A stretch of 64,000 nt of DNA, taken from contig JAJJXM010000011.1 in NCBI GenBank assembly GCA_024516155.1, positions 186,001-250,000 on the forward strand, read 5' to 3'. Positions 36,640 through 48,308 of the stretch are shown here, one piece after another. Numbering within the stretch: the first letter of the stretch is position 1; each line of letters starts with the position of its first letter. The notes under the pieces were generated by a model. That model was not told where the DNA came from and ran no database searches. It worked only from the letters and a program-made list of their open reading frames with translations. The DNA is from Pyronema omphalodes (Eukaryota; Ascomycota; Pezizomycetes; Pezizales; Pyronemataceae). A program made the position numbers and the translations under genes.

Positions 36640-38946
36640 TCAGGAACACCGCTTCCAGGATTTGGCTTGAAGGCTTCCTTTCCGGAGACCGAGTCAGGTA
36701 CAGAAAAGATCTCGACAAGGAGAGCCAATACACGCCAGGAAACATCTAGGAAACGTATCCGCAAAGGCTTTGAAGGACCGGGGATTCCTCAGCACAGTTT
36801 ATGCATGGCGTTGAGTAGTTTATCAAGCTGCATAAAAATCGTGCTGTCGTGGGCATGCAAGCCTATCTTTAAGCTCTCAAACCAGCCCCTCCTCGTGGAG
36901 TTAACTGGACCGTCCGAACTGCTGAGCTATATCGGCCGCTGCGGGCTCAAGAGCATGCAAGGGGAGCACGGTCCACACGCAAAATACCTGAACAGCTGGT
37001 CAAATGCGGCGCCGGCTGTGTTCTTCGTGTGGGGGATGCAGTAGCTTGCGGCGACGTCAACTGGCGGCGTTTCGTCCGTCGACCTGTGCAACGTGGACCA
37101 CAGCAAGCTATGAGCTCGTGGGTAGGTCTATACGAGATTGTGCTTAAAGAAGCGATTTTGACGGTGTGAGGAGCACGAGGGACTATGAAAAGAGGGAGTG
37201 GGGGGGAGTGGGGAGGGGAGGGGAGAGGAGGGAGGAGGGGGGAGGGGGGAGGGGGGAGAAGGAGAATAGGAAACACGGGATACTGTATGTAGAGGGGAGC
37301 GAGGGGAGCGAGGGGAGCGATGGCAGCGACGATACATATCGCAATGACGTCCCACCAGCCAGCAACGCGTTACACACACCATGCAAAGCGATACGGTTGT
37401 GTAACACGGAAACGTATCGGAGGGACGGGCACTCAATTCGGCTCCCGTTGATTCCGGGTCGGTTATGTTGGTGGTTGCCCGATCCCGTGTTGTGTCCCCA
37501 AGGTTCTTCCAGGCTGCCGTTCTCTGTGAGTCATTTTGCATTTGTGCTAATCCGCAGACCTTGCTTCTTTCCAACTTTAAAAAAGCTTTCAACTGCCGAC
37601 AAATTCCCACATTTTTACAATTTCATTTGAAAAGAGAAAGTTAATTGTTGCTCACTTGGACTTTTTCTATGCGATGTCGTAGTCGTTGGGTAACGCTGAA
37701 AGATCCTCACAACAGCCGGTACATATCCTCCCTTTTCAGTCTAGCTTCATCCAATCCCAGCCGTGGTGCTATCGAAACAAGTATGTCTTCGCCAGACCTT
37801 GTCAACCTCGCCGCCGCTTGTTGAAAGCCGCAGCAGGTCTAGCACCATCCGTCACTCGAATCGAGGACATCCCAGCTGCTTCGCCGTCTAAACGCCAAAT
37901 CGCCTGGGATCAGCGCGATATTTCGCCGGATAGCAGCCAAGCCACTAGATTTCGCCAAGTTCTTTACATGGGTCAGCGAATGGGAATCTTCTAGATCGCC
38001 TTGTGCGAGGGCTAGGCAGAAAGCGGATGACTGATGAGACTTGCAACACCGCCGCAGTGGGCTGGGAAAGGCCCAGGGTTGAGCTGTGCGTGCCACCAAG
38101 TTCCAACAGCTCGCGCTCCACTGACACGTCGTCGTTTCAGTCAAGAAGGGTGTCTGCAGTGGTAATAAAGATAATAAATGTGCAGCAAGAAAGACATGGG
38201 GAAACTGGCTGTTATATGCTGTGCAAGTGGTCTGCAGGTCAGCGGGGACTGGCAGTTGAAATGCTTTTGCAGGCAATCGGGAGAAGTTTGTCATAAGGAG
38301 GGAGAGGGGTTGGAGAGCGGAGCACCGCTATGACCTCCAGCTACCCCGCCAGGTGGGCAGTTGAGCACAGGGCACGACCGTGGTGAAGTTTGAGGGAAAA
38401 TACATAGAGAGAGAAAAAAAAAATCATTTTTAAAACTTTTGCCCAATGACGAAATGCACTGGAGAATCCATATGAACGAACATACACCAAGAGTACTACA
38501 ATCTGCTGTACCAGAGTACTGCAATGGTGGGGTTATAGACTGTTTCCCTCACTGGAGGCCTTCCTTCCCAGAAATATTCACACATCCTCCACCTCCTCCA
38601 TCAAAAGCAATCGCTGCAGGAATAAAACCCCCGCCGCCCAGGAAACAGCATCTTACACTTTGTTGCAGCTGGTCTTGCTCCTCCTCCTCCTCCTCCTCCT
38701 CCTCCTTCTCCTGGTTCCCTTCTTCTCCTGCCCAAAACTGTGAAAACTTCGCCTTGCCCATATCGGTCAGAACAACCTCTAGAACAGCCCGACGATTCCC
38801 TCCCTGTCCCAACTTGACCGCCGCCCCACACAAGCGCCGAAATCCAACACCGTCTTCGACGGCCAGCAACAAAAAGGCAACAAGCACCTAAACGACAGGG
38901 AACGGAAGTCTAAAAACCCGCGCGAGCCTCATAGGCCGTATCCGTA
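36640..38946. other. Intergenic, with purine-rich repeats
   Basis: No supported gene. A strongly purine-rich tract runs at 37190-37270 (mostly G with A), followed by about three copies of a GAGGGGAGC-type unit at 37294-37321. A CTC-rich run lies at 38675-38708. Frames in these tracts are composition artefacts. The last ~300 bp are the promoter side of the AHC1-like gene. Confidence 0.55.
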
Positions 38947-41461
38947 ATGGGTTTCACCCATAATTCCAATCCACCACCCACAGCAGATCGCTTGCTTAAC
39001 CGTGCTTGCGTGTCGCAACAGGCCCTGCAAGACGAGGCGAGAGTACTGGACGCCCAGCATCAGCAGTATACTACATCACTCCTCCCCCACCACCAACCTC
39101 CCATACAGCAGTTTGCCTCACCACCGGAAAACACAACACCTTCATATTCACAATACGCGGAACGACTTATGAACGGCCTCTACCCTTCTGCAACTACCGT
39201 AACAACTGCTCTTACGCTCCCTCACAACTCAAATCACCCATCCCTCATGGCTTTCGATCACCAGCGAATACAGACTGTGGAACCTTTGGTAGCGCGTCCA
39301 CCAGCTAATAAGAAAATCAAGCTGGTCAACAACTCTGCTTGCGAAGCTACCCCGCCACAACCGCCAGTTCTTATACCGCAACAATCGCAACCCCAACCCC
39401 AGCCGCTCCAACAGCATGCGAACGGTTTCGCAAGCGAGGCAAGGTTGGGCGCCGGAGTAGGCAATAAAGGGGTCCAGACTACCGCGATTCCGCTTTCCGA
39501 GAGTGCTAGGAGCACTGCTTCAGGTACCTTCTTCAACTTTTCCACGCAGACAGTGTTCGGGGGAGAGTAGTAGTGGGAATGACAATATCTCCAACCGAAC
39601 ACTAGAAGCAGGTTGGGCTTGTTTAGTGGCGCACAAGAGGGGGAAGAACTGATTGGCTGACTCGAGTTTTAAAGATCGCACGCCCAGTCTTGAATCAATC
39701 CGGTCAACAATCAGCGAACAGTTCGACATTGAAATTGTGTTGAAACATAAGGAACTCGACAACATTGAAAAGGAAATTGCGAGAACTCAAATCGCCTTGG
39801 AACAGCTCAGAAGATGTCACCTTTTACCGTACCATGAAAGTTTTGAAGCACAGATACATGCCTCATTAAACTACACGCCCCCGACGGCAAATCCTTATAA
39901 CATTCCGGATTATGCACCTCCTCCCGACGGCGTTGTGGACGGACCTTACACAAGACATTACCGTGATTGGTTGTTACAACATCAGAGGTTTGACGGCCCG
40001 AATGCACCGGCATACCAGTTACCACCTCCGCAAACTCCCCTCGACCTTCACCAAAGTCTGAGTACCACGGGCCGACCCCAGCGTACCAGCGCCATGAAAG
40101 TACAGATGAAGAACGGGGAGCAAGTTTGTCTCTTCCGTAAGCGAGACGGCGTTCTGGTTCGGTACGTTAACAAGTTTATAATATCACATTCATATACGTT
40201 GCATTGCATTATTGGCTAACCCCGCGGATCATGCAGCTTGGAATGCGGGGACTGTCACCGCAGCAACTTCAGCTCCGCACAGGGATTCATTAACCACTGC
40301 CGTATTGCACACCAGACGGAGTATTCCTCGCATGACGCTGCCGCCGAGGCTTGCGGAAAAGAGGTAAACGAAGAGCTCCAGGCTGCCATGGTCTCCCCGC
40401 TCTTCCGCACCGCCGTTGATGGCCCTGCTCGCAACACCCGCCAAACAAACTCAGCACACAAGCTCCCCACCCCGCCTGGTAGTTTCAGCGGGCCTTCCAA
40501 TCCCTTCCCCCCTCGTCCTCCTCAGCCTACGCCCACCGCTGCACGCAAAAATGGTCGCCGGTCAGCAATCACCGTCAACACCCCTAAGCCCGGGGCTCCT
40601 ACCGGACCTGCTGGTTTCGCCGCCAAGGGAAACCCCATCTCTCCTACCGACCTTCCGACCACCAACCTTGAAAGCCACCTCAAGCGCAAACGTCCGGATA
40701 TTAATGTTACTGGTCTCTTAAAGGAGGTCTCCGAAACCCGTGCTGCCTTCGCTACCGGCATGTCCGACTCGGAGGAAGAGACGATTTCGGACAACATTCT
40801 TTCCCTCGACCCCCGGAAACCTCCCCACCGTACACCAATGGGGGCCCGGCCTCTTACCCCACAATCCAGCAAGCCAATTAGCAGAAGACCAGCAGTTAGC
40901 AACCGCGTTATCCAGCCGAAGAAAGAACCGGATGCCGAGATGCCAGATGTGGACGCCTTTTCCAGTGACGAAGACGATGGTGGATATAGAAGCGATGGCA
41001 ACGGGGACCTTTATTCCCAGAGAGGTATGGGTGGACAGAATATGCAGTACCAGCACAACGGCTTTGGCGGAATGAACACCAACATTGCAACTGGACTTAT
41101 GACGCCGGCTTCAGTACCAATGAGCGGATTCTCTCCCAGCTTGTTGGAAAGAAATAACGGAATGTCACCAAACCGCCTTGGAGCTCATAACGCACTTGGC
41201 TCTATGGACACAAACTCCATGGGAATGGATCCTAACAGCATGGATCTCAGCTCGCACACCCTCAGCTCTCACACGCTTGCCGCGCATACACTCAACACTC
41301 ACTCACTTGGTTCTCTCGCCGGATCCCCGACTCTAGGTCAGGAAACTATCAACCCTGCTATGTTGATGATGGGCGGGGGAGCTACAGGCTTGAACATGGT
41401 TAACATGACTGCTGCATTGATGGCCGAGGACGGAATGTGGAGAGGACGAGAGAGGGGTTAG
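38947..41461 (+). CDS. AHC1-like C2H2 zinc-finger protein (ADA complex type)
   Basis: Yeast Ahc1 is a subunit of the ADA histone acetyltransferase complex. Exons are 38947-39566, 39667-40161 and 40237-41461, giving 779 aa. Residues ~1-205 are low-complexity (Gln, Pro, Ser). Residues ~207-260 form a predicted coiled coil (SIRSTISEQFDIEIVLKHKE and on). An aromatic/Pro-rich block with RHYRDWLLQHQRFDGP follows. A single zinc finger has Cys375-x2-Cys378-x13-His392-x4-His397, preceded by a beta-rich segment (GEQVCLFRKRDGVLVR). This arrangement is what I associate with AHC1-like proteins. The C-terminal ~380 residues are disordered. The intron 1 donor (GTAGTA) was chosen because it alone keeps the frame. 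The frame ends at TAG 41459-41461 but stays open for 32 more codons to TAA 41558-41560. Confidence 0.75.
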
Positions 41462-41560
41462 GATCTCCTTTCCGAGTTCATGGACGGATTCGAGAACGAA
41501 GATCCTACCAGACCGAGAGCTCCCCGAGATAACAGGAGAACAAGAAGGAGAAGAAGATAA
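41462..41560 (+). other. In-frame extension after the AHC1-like TAG stop
   Basis: Directly after the TAG, the same frame continues for 32 codons (DLLSEFMDGFENEDPTRP and then an Arg-rich end) before TAA. The composition is protein-like and the basic tail is a natural C-terminus. It may be reached by readthrough, by splicing out a 63-bp in-frame block ending in that very TAG (41399-41461), or it may be the lost end of a once longer protein. Confidence 0.45.
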
Positions 41561-42573
41561 AGTGGAGTTTCTTTTTCGGTTTTTCTTTCGGTTTTTTTTT
41601 TCTCTTTTTTTGTACTTTCAACATGTATATTCTTTATTATGGGCTTGTTGTGTATCAGCGTAGCTGGATTTCGTACCACTTTATGTGCTACTTTTGGCTG
41701 AATTTTGTTGGGTTTGGCCGGCTTTTCTTTCTTTTCTTTTGTTAGCAGGGGTTTCTTTTAGGGTGGGTTTCTTTTATGGTTTTTTTTAGCGGAATAGGGA
41801 GGCGGATTTTTGTAAGGTTTACAAGGGATACGGTATGGAGGATAGGGATTTGGATGGCTTGGAATGGCTCGGATAGCTTGGAAGGAGGATTTGGTGGATG
41901 TTAAGGATATCCACCGGAAGGAAAAAGGATAGAAAAGGGATCTATCTATGGAGGAAAGAAAAACATAGGCCGAAACGGCCGAGGGGTAAAAAGATCAACC
42001 ACTAAAGTGGGATGTATCGAGTAACCATCAGTGTGCGTCGATGAGGATCGAGGTAACAACCCAAAAGTTATTATACCGAGAGAATTCAACATAATAAATC
42101 AAAATAATTCAACAAACTCTTTTTCTCATTGTGCTCTGATCTGAACTCGGTATCGAACTCACAAACTTCGAGGTGCAAATGCACACTGCTATTTGCGTGA
42201 TTTTACATGAAGGGATTGCAACCGAGCGAGAGCTTAATTCCAGCGAGGTTGATACCTTGGAGTGAAATTTGACTACCTATGTGCCAGACGCAAGAAACTC
42301 AACTCTTTTCCTCATCAGAAAAAGTCATCGCATATCCAGTGATATATCATGTCCCCATCTTATTCTTTAGCGGCAGCACTAACCAACCCATCTCCAAAAA
42401 TAGCACGTGTCCACTAGCTCTAGCTACCCATCATATCCCGCACGAGAGCTCCTGATCCCAGACCTTCAAGCCTCACGAGCACCCCGCGACCGTCGCGCGA
42501 CCCCCACCTCCCACATTCACCACCTTCATTACTTCCACGAGCGCAGAGAGCCAAACTCTTCACTACCATCATT
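41561..42573. other. Intergenic
   Basis: The first ~250 bp are T-rich 3' flank of the AHC1-like gene. A tRNA-like box at about 42148-42160 was examined and rejected. The last ~150 bp are C-rich and form the SCY1-like promoter and leader. Confidence 0.6.
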
Positions 42574-45318
42574 ATGGATTTCCTGAAATCCACGCTCACC
42601 TCGGCGCTTTCGAAAGGCCCGGCTTTTGGGTATACTTTCAATGATCGCGTGTCGTTACCGGGAGATGATAATTCTACGGTCTTTGCTCTGTTTAATGCTA
42701 CGAAAAGAGACGATGGAACTCCGTGCTCGATTTTTAGTTTTGAAGTCAATGATGCGTCGAGATCAAAGTTGATGTTGGCCAGGAATGCGTTGAGGAAAAT
42801 GAGGACGCTGAGACATCCGGATGTTGTGAAGGTGCTAGATAGTGTTGAGGTATGTGGATAACTGAAGCTGTGGGGAGATTCGGAGGGATGGTGGGGTGGC
42901 GGTGACCTTGCTATGGCTAGCTATGGCTGGCTATGGCTGGCTGTCGCTAGTTGATTACTTTGGGGAGCTTGAGATTTGGGGAATATTTTGGGCTGATAAA
43001 CTTCTAGACTGAAACTTATATCTACATAGCCACCGAGCGAGTAACACCGTTAAAATGGCATATACGACGCAACTCACTATCGCCGGAAACCATCAAATGG
43101 GGTCTCTGGTCTGTGGCAAAAACCCTAAAATTCCTAAACGAAGACGCAAAATCGATTCACGGCAACATCAGACTCGGTTCCATCTTCACCAGTGAGAGCG
43201 GGGAATGGAAATTAGCCGGGTTCGAGGTCTTGAGTAGTATTCAAGACGATGAGCCTTTTATTTATAGATATGGTAATCTGCTACCGGATCAGGAACGTCA
43301 TAAGGCGCCGGAAGTTACTATGGCAAAGGAGGGTTGGGAAGTGTTGAAAAAGTAGGCTCTGGTTCCCTTGTTGTCATGAGTTGCTGCTGTTGCTGGAGCT
43401 TTTTTATTAATCGAGGAAATAGGATGCCTGTACATGTTACCGACTCTTGGGGATATGGAATCCTTATCTATGAAGCCTTTAACGGGGTTTTTAACGGCGC
43501 TGATCAGCTTCCGCAACCGAAGAAGGTCCCTCCAGGAATGCAAACCGCATACAAGGGTCTTATCACCGCCAATCCTAAGACTCGTTTATCTGTAGCAGAT
43601 TTCCTTAAGAAAGGACTCCAGAATCGATCCTTCTTTGAAATCCCTCTTATCAAGATTTCTGAGTTTATAGAGAATATAGGATTGAAAGGTGCTAGTGAAA
43701 GAGAGGTTTTCTTAGATGAGCTTGAGAGCATGGGAGATGAGTTTCCCGAGGCTTTCTTCAAGATGAAGATTTTACCGGGGTTGTTAAAGGATGTAGAGTT
43801 TGGGGGTGGTGGACCAAAGGTTTTTGGCGCTATACTTAAGATCGGTGAGAAGTTGAGTGATGAAGAGTGGGAGGCTAGTATTACACCTGTTGTGGTACGG
43901 CTGTTTTCTCTACCGGATCGAGCGACGAGGGTTTTCTTGCTGGATAATTTGGTGAGGATGATTGATCATCTTAGTAATAAGGTGGTGAATGATAAGATTT
44001 TCCCTGATATGGTAGGTTTCCGTAATCCAATATCAAAATGAAAATGTTGTGCTGACTTATCTGTAGTTGACCGGTTTCTCCGACTCAGCACCAATCGTGC
44101 GAGAACAGACCGTAAAGGCTGTCTTGACCATCATCAATAAGCTTTCAGACCGCCACATCAACGGTGAACTATTGAAGCAGCTTGCAAAGACTCAAAACGA
44201 TGAACAGCCTGGAATTCGTACCAACACAACAATCTGTTTGGGTAAAATTGCCCGCAACCTGGGAGCCAACGTACCTATTCCCCATCCTTTTTCTATCTAT
44301 CTCCATGCTAACACTTATATAGACCCGACAAAAAGTCCTAATCGCAGCCTTCACCCGCTCCCTTCGCGACCCCTTCCTTCATGCACGCAACGCTGCTCTC
44401 CTAGCACTTTCCGCTACCTCCGACGTCTTCGACGAAACAGACTGCGCCACAAAAATCCTTCCCGCCATAGCACCATCTCTAGTAGACAAAGAAAAAATGA
44501 TCCGTACCCAAGCCACAAAAACCATTGAAATCTATCTGGCTCGTATCAAAACCCTCACCGCATCTTACCCTGATACCATTCTCCCGCCTGAAAGCGCGGA
44601 ACAATCCATACCCGGCGGCATGCCCGGTATGCCAAAAACATCCACCGCGGCAACCCCAGCAGCAGGTCCAGGACAAGGCGTAGTACAACCCGGCGGCTGG
44701 ACCTCCTGGGCTGTAGGTACCCTCGCCGCAGCCGCAGGCCAAATGGCAACCCGCGCCGCCGCAGTAGCAGTAGAAGAAAGACCTGCTTCCGCCCCTCTGT
44801 CTAAACCTGATCCTGTCAGACCTACTATTATATCCGCGGCTACTACTGTCCCTCAAACTACAACGGCAAATGTCCAGTCTGGTGGGTTTTTGGATGATGA
44901 TGACGATGATGTTGATGGATGGGGGGCTATGGATGATGATCTCCCTGGTGATGATGATGAAGGGAAAGGGAAAGGGAAAGAGGGATTTTTGGATGATGAT
45001 GATGAGGATGAGGAACCGCATAATTTCTTCGATGCATTAGAGAAGAAAGTTGGACGTAGCATCCCCTCCACTTCTACTTCTTCCCCTTCTACCTCTACCC
45101 AATCGAACACACATAAACCAGCTTTAACAACAGCATCCGGATTTGGATTCGGAACTACGGCTGCAGCGACGACAAGGAATAAACCGTTTACGGTTAATAA
45201 TGATGATTTTGATTTTGATAGTTTAATGGGAAAGGGTGCGAAGAAGGAGTTGCCGAAGGGGTTGAGTAAGAAATCTGCGGGGACTGGGAAGGGGATGGTG
45301 TTGGGGGGGAGGAAGTAG
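42574..45318 (+). CDS. SCY1-like pseudokinase (CEX1/SCYL1 family)
   Basis: Family members are inactive protein kinases with HEAT repeats. Yeast Cex1 acts in tRNA export and Golgi-ER traffic, and animal SCYL1 binds COPI. Exons are 42574-42849, 43008-43351, 43423-44011, 44067-44270 and 44323-45318, giving 802 aa. The N-terminus MDFLKSTLTSALSKGPAFGY is diagnostic. The kinase-like fold follows, with VHVTDSWGYGILIYEAFNG corresponding to the F-helix region, while the canonical catalytic HRD and DFG motifs are not found. HEAT-type helical pairs run from about residue 290 to 560, including DPFLHARNAALLALSATSDV. The tail is disordered, with Ala-rich and very acidic Asp/Glu-rich segments and a basic end (about residues 565-802). 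Intron lengths are 158, 71, 55 and 52 bp. Confidence 0.93.
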
Positions 45319-47784
45319 ATGATGATGATGGTGGGGGAGAGGGGGGGAGGATGGTGAAAAGGAAGAGGAAGGAGGGGGAGAGGGAGATGGAGGGAGTGAC
45401 ATATGGGGGAGAGAGTGTGAAATAGGGGACGGGGGAGATAGGATAACAAAAGCGTAGATATAAAATTCTTTTTTTATTTCTTGTAGATTTCAGCGACCTT
45501 TTCTACATAGTTAATCACGAATGTTTTTATTTTACTTATGGTTTTATCTACTGTATCTATTGTATCTATGTTCTTTTTAATGTATGCTTGATGAAAAAAG
45601 TTATGTATTATGGAGGTTTAGTGCTTTTTTTTTCTTTGAAGATGTGCAGAAAATTGGATTTGGTGAAATTCTGGGTGATGGTATAATTCTGTGAGAAAAT
45701 GTCCTATGGGAAATTAGTTTGATTACTAGGGACTTTGTTTAATTATTAAACACCGTTATTTAACCATGTTATTTTGAACCCGTTGGTTTATGGTTTACGG
45801 AATGGAAAAAAATGAAGGAAAAGATAAAGAAAAATTAAAGAAAAGTTGAAATTAAGATTAAAACTAAAATTAAAATTAAAATTAAAATAACAATAAAGAA
45901 AACCGAAGAAAACAAAGAGAAAAGTTAAAATTAAAATGGTAATGAAGAGTTGAAGAGTTGAAGAGTTGAAGAGTTGAAGAGTTGAAGAGTTGAAGAGTTG
46001 AAGAGTTGAAGAGTTGAAGAGTTGAAGAGTTGATACATCATATGTATATATGGATATTGAAAGTTACCCATCAAAAGAAAAAAAAACTCGAAAGTCTGGA
46101 AGATATAGATAATGGGCAATATTGGTGGAGGGATATTGCTTGATAATTTGATATAGAAATATAGGATGTTAAGTTTTAGTTATGTGCAGATATGGATATA
46201 GAATAGAATCATCATGGAAAATGAAGTTTCAAAGAGTAGAGTAGCAAAGAAAAGCAGAAAAAAACAAAACATTCAAACCACAATACTTTCCTAATGGTAT
46301 GGGGGGCGGGGTGGATTAAGATTATCCTCTCTCCACAAAGCCAAAGCCAAAGCCAAAGCCAAAGCTAAACAAAAAAAGAAACAACAGCCAATAAAAAAAA
46401 AAAGAAAAAACAATAAAAAAGCAAGTTCACATTAGCTATAATATCATATTATTTCCTATAGCTTATCCATTTTTACTGATAATGATAATGATAATGATAA
46501 CGATACAACACAGCGGCATAAAATACAGCCATACAGCCATCCTACAGTCGTAACATAAAACGTTCATAAAACGTTCATAAAATCCAGAAAGAAAAAAACG
46601 AAAAATAATAACCCAACGAATGACTGTTTTTTTCACTTATATACAGTAATCAATTAGCTGAATCTCCAAATCTTTAAATATCATCATCTCATAACTTACC
46701 AACTTACAAATCCCCTAAAAAATCAACCCAATATGTACTCCACCCGACTACCAGGCTACCCTATTACAACCTACAACCTACATACAACAGCACAAACTCC
46801 CCCCCCCCTTCCTTGAAAAAAACTATTACCTAACAAACCCTAAGCAATACCTTCTATACATACCAGCTGACACCCGGATTCTCCATATCCCTATCCATAT
46901 CCATAACTATAACTCAATCCAAGTCTCCCTTAAGATCACCATAGTTTACGTGTCCAGTGTCGAGTGTTTTAGTAGTTCAGTAGTTTAGTGGTTTATCACA
47001 GTAGATAGTTCGCATTGCGTGACTGTGGTGTTCAGGTGCTATATGCTGTGATATACGAGGCTACATGCTTATGCTCCAACTTCCATGTACACCTATCTAT
47101 CTGATCATCCAAGGATTTGATTATCCGGGGGTTTATTTCATGTACCTCAGTCCTATGGATTTCCTGTTTAGGTTCAAGAGATCGGCTGCTAAGGTTTTGA
47201 TTGACACCACCCTGGGGAATTTATCAGGAGTTTTATGGGTGGAGCGACAGATCATCGGGCGGCGAAAGTCCGAGTGGGTTGCGTTGTATATTATGCGTGT
47301 GCCGGTCGGTGTGCAGAGTGGTCTTTGTCCATCTCAGGGTTCCGTGGTGGGCGTTTCGGGGGCGAATTAGAAGCAACAGGACACGAGAGCCAGTTTGATC
47401 ACATCATTGAGAAAAGAACACACGATACAGAATAGCACAATAAGGTAAGACTTTGACAGATTTCTTCTTTTCGTAATTTCGTAATGTGACATTGAGGTAA
47501 CGTTTTACACCCGCCGTTGTAAAACAAGACAGACCATAAGTGATAAGAATCTATCCCTTTGTATCTTCTTCTCTTCCAATCCCATCATCATCTTCGTAAC
47601 AAGCAAATGTAAAAAAAAACATAGATATCCGTAAATGAAAAGTAGAGTAAAACACCATATCCGACCATGACCTGATAAAAGCAAACCCAAACCAAAACCC
47701 AATATTATGCGATAGTGTGAAGTGGGGTGAGTCCAGCAGCATTGCTAGACTGTTATACCCAGACTTCTAGTAGTACACAGTCAA
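45319..47784. other. Intergenic, simple-sequence rich
   Basis: A/T-rich DNA with several simple repeats: TTAAAA-type runs near 45840-45890, the 8-bp minisatellite at 45943-46033, AAAGCC repeats near 46337-46364, GATAAT repeats near 46479-46500 and a C10 run at 46799-46808. I see no gene; frames near 47065-47435 are short and overlap. Confidence 0.6.
45943..46033 (+). repeat. 8-bp minisatellite, about 11 copies of TGAAGAGT
   Basis: The unit TGAAGAGT repeats without visible error over about 91 bp. Because 8 is not a multiple of 3, its translation cycles through an 8-residue pattern in every frame. Perfect copies point to recent expansion. Confidence 0.95.
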
Positions 47785-48308
47785 CTACTTGGAAGCAGAA
47801 GACTCGTTGGAGGAGACCATCTTGAGAGCAACCTCGTCTTCGTGCTCCTCCTCGAAGACGGGCTCCTCATCGTTTGTCTCGAACTTGCTGACACAGATGT
47901 CTTCAATGTGACCCATGCTGTTGGAGCGGCGGCGGGTCTTGAAGGAGTTGTAGGTAACGAGATCGTCGAGCTCGGCAGCGTCGGATCCCCTACGGTAAAT
48001 TAGTGGATTGTGCTTTGGCAGAGGGAAAGCGGGTGGGAGTGAATGTCCATCATCCGCAGATGGCCCTAGCTTAGATGCGTAGGCATAACACCCGTGGAAT
48101 GATAGAGTGTGGGGTAAGTGTATAAAAAAGCGAGTAGGATGTAAACATACCAGTTACCCTTTCCTCCTCCATTCTTCTTGACCTTGTTCGGAGCCTGATC
48201 GACGAAGCCAGACTTTCCAAAGTACTTGGGAATCTTGTGCTCGGCAAAAGCAGGCTCCGCCTCGGGGTGATTGTGGGGAACGTCGTTGTTCTTGTGAGTG
48301 CGAGTCAT
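47785..48308 (-). CDS. STF2/TFS-like small stress protein
   Basis: Yeast Stf2 was described as a stabilising factor of the ATPase-inhibitor complex and is also a desiccation-tolerance hydrophilin. Minus-strand exons are 48308-48151 and 47989-47785 with a 161-bp intron, giving 120 aa. The family pattern is clear: MTRTHK at the start, PKYFGKSGF, then KVKKNGGGKGNWGSDAAELD across the splice and RRRSNS further on. The protein is hydrophilic with no hydrophobic core. The tail is acidic. The splice inside the Trp codon of GKGNWG restores the conserved motif. It is divergent from DRE2 with 1.4 kb between. Confidence 0.88.

Noticed and set aside
37166..37630. 154-codon frame over the purine-rich tract
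   Set aside because: The open frame results from G/A-rich repeats that cannot form stops; both strands are open for the same reason.
38439..38891. 150-codon frame just upstream of the AHC1-like gene
   Set aside because: Starts with TTG, consists largely of CTC/TCC repeat translation, and does not splice into the downstream gene in frame.
42120..42260. tRNA-like box (GGTATCGAAC) suggesting a minus-strand tRNA
   Set aside because: The flanking bases do not pair as a T-stem, and no acceptor stem or A box at the right distance was found.
44479..45449. Two minus-strand frames of 180 and 198 codons
   Set aside because: Antisense to the acidic tail of the SCY1-like gene; GAT-rich codons on one strand leave the other open.
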